Shown one piece after another: positions 61,378-64,000 of a stretch of 64,000 nucleotides of DNA. Source of the stretch: Phycisphaerales bacterium (GTDB lineage Bacteria > Planctomycetota > Phycisphaerae > Phycisphaerales > SM1A02); the NCBI GenBank assembly GCA_009691705.1, contig SIAR01000002.1, forward strand, positions 45,270-109,269. The letters are read 5' to 3'. The translations under genes were made by a program, and so were the position numbers. The notes under the pieces were generated by a model. The model did no database searches. It had not been told where the DNA came from and worked only from the letters and a program-made list of their open reading frames with translations. How positions within the stretch are numbered: position 1 is the stretch's first letter; the number at the start of each line of letters is the position of its first letter.

Positions 61378-62319
61378 TCACCGCACGACCGAGGTCACTG
61401 TTCGGCGCATCGCGTCGTCGATGCACTCACACTTGAATCGAAACCCATTGGCAACGAGTACCGATGGAAGCACGAACTGCCCGCCAAGCAGCAGAGCACT
61501 TCCCATCTCACCGAGCATGAACCGAACTGCCCACCCGGGAAGCGGCGCGAAACACGGACGGTGCAGGGCACGCGCTAGCGCTCGCGCGAATTCGTGTTGG
61601 CTGACTGGGTTTGGAGCGACGGCATTCACCGCCCCCGTCAACTGTTTCTCAGCGATTGCGAAACGAATCGCGGCGACCAGATCGTCGATGTGAATCCAAC
61701 TCATCCCCTGCGCGCCAGAACCAACGCGCCCGCCAAGACCAAGTTGAAACGGCAATCGCATCTTGCCGACAACTCCAGCGTTTGCACTCACGACGATTCC
61801 GATGCGCATCCGAACAGTGCGAATGCCTCGTTTCTCAAGTGGAGCTAAGGCGTTCTCCCACGCGCTGGTGACTTCTGAAAGAAAGCCATCCCCTTGTGGT
61901 GCCGACTCATCGAGCGGTGGCCACGCGCAATTGCCGTAATACCCAACGGCTGACGCACTAACAACGACCGCTGGAGGACGATCGAGCGCAGCAAGTTTTT
62001 CGCAAAGCGTTCGTGTTCCAACGCTTCGACTTTGCATGATTGAGCGCTTGCGCGCCGCGGACCACCTCCCTGCCGCAATGTTCTCGCCCGCGAGATGCAC
62101 CACGGCATCAATCCCTTCGAGCGAGGTGCAATCCCACCCACCCTGCGGATCCCACAGCACCTCATCAGGCGCGCACCGCGCAACAGCGCGCACAAGACGA
62201 ATCACGCGATCACCCGACTGCGTCAGTGCGGCGCAAAGCACCTGCCCGACCGAGCCAGTCGATCCAGTCACTGCGATTGTGCGCGGTCGCGCACTCTGAA
62301 TGGGATCGCCGCTTGTCAT
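61378..62319 (-). CDS. TIGR01777-family NAD-dependent epimerase/dehydratase-like protein
   Basis: 313 residues from ATG 62319. The extended short-chain Rossmann motif is AVTGSTGSVG, followed by VVHLAGENIAAGRW, SASAVGYYG (catalytic Tyr region, YYG) and MRIGIVVSANAGVVGKM. This matches the YfcH/SDR39U1 group (TIGR01777), whose substrate is unknown. It is divergent from gmhA with only 18 bases between the two starts, so their promoters must overlap coding sequence or be shared. Confidence 0.9.
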   Translation of the reverse strand: MTSGDPIQSARPRTIAVTGSTGSVGQVLCAALTQSGDRVIRLVRAVARCAPDEVLWDPQGGWDCTSLEGIDAVVHLAGENIAAGRWSAARKRSIMQSRSVGTRTLCEKLAALDRPPAVVVSASAVGYYGNCAWPPLDESAPQGDGFLSEVTSAWENALAPLEKRGIRTVRMRIGIVVSANAGVVGKMRLPFQLGLGGRVGSGAQGMSWIHIDDLVAAIRFAIAEKQLTGAVNAVAPNPVSQHEFARALARALHRPCFAPLPGWAVRFMLGEMGSALLLGGQFVLPSVLVANGFRFKCECIDDAMRRTVTSVVR

Positions 62320-62337
62320 TCTCACTAGACTAGAGCG

Positions 62338-62916
62338 ATGCCAATCTTCGCACGGAATGCCACAGAGTGCATTCTCTCTCGCCTCGCTCAAACACAGCAA
62401 GCTCTTGACCACCTGCGCGCAATGCAGGGAGAACTCGTCCGCGTCATCACCACTGTGCGCGAGGCGCTCGAGTCGGGCAAGATGCTCATGACATGCGGCA
62501 ACGGCGGCAGCGCAGCAGAGGCACTGCACCTTTCTGAGGAACTCATCGGTCGATATCGCTCATCGCGCGCGCCACTCAAATCAGTGTGTTTGTGCGCAGA
62601 CACGACGGCGCTCACTTGCATCGCCAACGATTTCGGATTCAGCGAGGTGTTTGCTCGCCAGGTCGAAGCGCTCGCCTCCGCGGGCGACCAACTCATCGTG
62701 CTTTCGACCTCAGGAAAGAGCCCAAACGTGCTACGGGCGCTCGCGGCGGCAAAGAAGTGCGGCGCCGGCACAATCGGATTGCTCGGCGGCGACGGCGGCG
62801 AGGCGCGGGCACTGTGCGATCATGCCATAGTCGTTGCCAGCGGCGACAGCGCAGCAATCCAGGAGATGCATCAGGTGATCGTGCATATTCTCTGCGAGAG
62901 TCTCGAACCCGCTTGA
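62338..62916 (+). CDS. gmhA: Phosphoheptose isomerase (sedoheptulose 7-phosphate isomerase)
   Basis: 192 residues, single SIS domain. TCGNGGSAAEALHLSEELIGRY is the diagnostic first motif; DTTALTCIANDFGFSEVFARQ and LSTSGKSPNVLRALA follow. It converts sedoheptulose 7-phosphate to D-glycero-manno-heptose 7-phosphate, the first step toward heptose in LPS core, and fits with waaA in the window. Other heptose genes are not present here. Confidence 0.92.
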   Translation: MPIFARNATECILSRLAQTQQALDHLRAMQGELVRVITTVREALESGKMLMTCGNGGSAAEALHLSEELIGRYRSSRAPLKSVCLCADTTALTCIANDFGFSEVFARQVEALASAGDQLIVLSTSGKSPNVLRALAAAKKCGAGTIGLLGGDGGEARALCDHAIVVASGDSAAIQEMHQVIVHILCESLEPA

Positions 62917-62925
62917 CCAATCACC

Positions 62926-64000
62926 ATGAGCAGACATCGCCTTTTCTACATCGTGTGCCGACTTGTGATTCCCCTTTGGTTGCTCGCAGGCGCCATCGTC
63001 AAACTGGTCGAACGCAATCCAAAACTCTTGCCGCCGCCAGTTCTGGCAGTCGTGCAATTCTTCGACGGATGGTTTGGCGCCAGCGGTGGCGCATGGTTTG
63101 ACCTGTCGATGCGACTCATCGTGGTTGGAGAGTTTGCACTCGTCGCCGTGATGCTCTGCATGCCACGCCTCGCGCGCGCAGTTGCAGTCGCGACTCTCTC
63201 ACTCTTCTGTGTGATCTTGCTCAGCGTCATCGTTCCTGCATTTCTTGACAAGGGATGGGAAGGCGCGTGGAAGGGTTCCTGCGGATGCTTTGGATCGGGG
63301 GGTCCCAATCCACTGATCATGCTTGCAATCGACCTAACGCTTTTGGTGCTGGCGTTGATTTCGAAGCCGCGCGTGGCTCGACCAGTGCCCCTTCCATCCA
63401 CATTTGGACTGCCTGCTGCAGTCGCCCTCACTGTCATCTGGTCCAGTCTGGTCGTGTTCGTCGTGCCAGAGCGCAGTAAGATTGAGATTGTTGTGCCGAA
63501 TCCTGCTCCGCCGCTTGGCGCGCCGGCGCCGGTGAATCCTGAGAATCCAACGGTCATTCCCGTGGTTGTTGCGCCAGTCGCGAACCCCTGGACTGGTCTG
63601 CCGGCGACTGCTGCCCCTTACTACGTTCCAGACTTCTCCACGTGGCGCGGCACGCGACTCGACGCGCAAGAACTCGCGCGGCTCATGACTCCCGCTCCGC
63701 CGACCACGATCAATAGCGGCACTTGGATGGTGATGCTCTACCGCGAGGATTGCGATCACTGCCACGAGATATTGCAGAAGTATTTCTCGGGACCACTGGC
63801 AACTCCAACTTTGACAATCGCGATCCCTGACACAGACCCCGCTGCATCACAGGAAATGCCCTGCTCGGAGTGTCAGATTCGCAAACTCCTCAAGGGCCCA
63901 GACTACGTGCTCACGACACCAGTACTCATGCGTCTCGACGATGGTGTTATCACAGACATCGTCACCGACTCTGAGGATCACGCGGCTATCGAACGCTGCA
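62926..64000 (+). CDS. Membrane protein with MauE/DoxX-like helices and a thioredoxin-like CxxC domain (3'-truncated by the window)
   Basis: The frame opens at ATG 62926, ten bases after gmhA, and runs to the window edge without a stop (at least 358 residues). The N-terminal half has four to five membrane helices, with a GCFG-containing loop (SCGCFGSG) like MauE-type proteins. After a Pro/Val-rich linker (about 185-225), a thioredoxin-like part carries CDHC (about residue 284) in MVMLYREDCDHCHEIL, and a further Cys pair CSEC lies downstream. Probably involved in periplasmic thiol chemistry. Confidence 0.7.
   Translation, partial: MSRHRLFYIVCRLVIPLWLLAGAIVKLVERNPKLLPPPVLAVVQFFDGWFGASGGAWFDLSMRLIVVGEFALVAVMLCMPRLARAVAVATLSLFCVILLSVIVPAFLDKGWEGAWKGSCGCFGSGGPNPLIMLAIDLTLLVLALISKPRVARPVPLPSTFGLPAAVALTVIWSSLVVFVVPERSKIEIVVPNPAPPLGAPAPVNPENPTVIPVVVAPVANPWTGLPATAAPYYVPDFSTWRGTRLDAQELARLMTPAPPTTINSGTWMVMLYREDCDHCHEILQKYFSGPLATPTLTIAIPDTDPAASQEMPCSECQIRKLLKGPDYVLTTPVLMRLDDGVITDIVTDSEDHAAIERC

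Noticed and set aside
1..64000. CRISPR arrays, insertion sequences, integrases, attachment sites
   Set aside because: No regularly spaced repeats, transposase or recombinase genes, or terminal inverted repeats were seen; both tRNA genes are intact with no flanking duplication.

Overview
The window reads as one stretch of chromosome from a planctomycete of the class Phycisphaerae, probably order Phycisphaerales. No 16S rRNA gene is present, so this is inferred from the proteins. Two large secreted beta-propeller proteins end in the short dockerin-like tail with W-G-x-C type endings that is typical of this class. A receptor-like Ser/Thr kinase carries TPR repeats, SecD and SecF are fused, and DUF3553, DUF2617, DUF1573 and DUF3299 proteins are present. 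The envelope is Gram-negative: there is Kdo transferase (waaA), phosphoheptose isomerase (gmhA), MlaF/MlaD and an OmpA-like lipoprotein. Genes are densely packed, many with 4-base start/stop overlaps. I see no prophage, insertion sequence, CRISPR array or rRNA operon.

Layout. 1-6.6 kb: end of an unknown gene, gltX with an unusual insertion, tRNA-Val, a secreted RCC1 propeller with an embedded SGNH hydrolase, ppk2, a broken TPR-like gene and a DUF3553 gene. 6.6-14.5 kb: ymdB, a fused 5-oxoprolinase, waaA, thiL, tsaE and a Fur-family regulator. 14.6-24.2 kb: a Ser/Thr kinase coupled to aspartokinase, typA, an M32 carboxypeptidase and a DUF1573-ankyrin protein. 24.4-29.6 kb: a MEMO-like protein, dtd, uracil-DNA glycosylase, DUF2617, rnpB (RNase P RNA), a Gfo/Idh/MocA-like protein and rplU. 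29.6-34.5 kb: an aminotransferase, a polysaccharide deacetylase, a pseudouridine synthase, an alpha/beta hydrolase and isocitrate dehydrogenase.

34.6-42.4 kb, minus strand: a probable operon of NUDIX, rhomboid, tgt, yajC, secDF and a LysM protein. 42.5-50 kb: mlaF-mlaD, an OmpA-like lipoprotein, prepilin peptidase, xseA-xseB and recG. 50-57.5 kb, plus strand: a tightly packed run of an ABC ATPase, a permease with a His-rich loop, DUF3299, two M14 carboxypeptidase paralogues and a BaiN-like flavoprotein. 57.5-64 kb: HIT and MazG proteins, a secreted FG-GAP propeller, tRNA-Arg, an MFS transporter, a TIGR01777 epimerase, gmhA and a truncated membrane protein with a thioredoxin-like CxxC.

Three things stand out. 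First, a seven-bladed RCC1 propeller is interrupted inside blade 5 by an SGNH esterase domain. Second, a zinc-linked ABC/DUF3299 module runs into a pair of M14 peptidases, one of which has lost every zinc ligand and the catalytic glutamate. Third, there is a small TPR-like pseudogene with two separate lesions. None of these is proven to be a new system.
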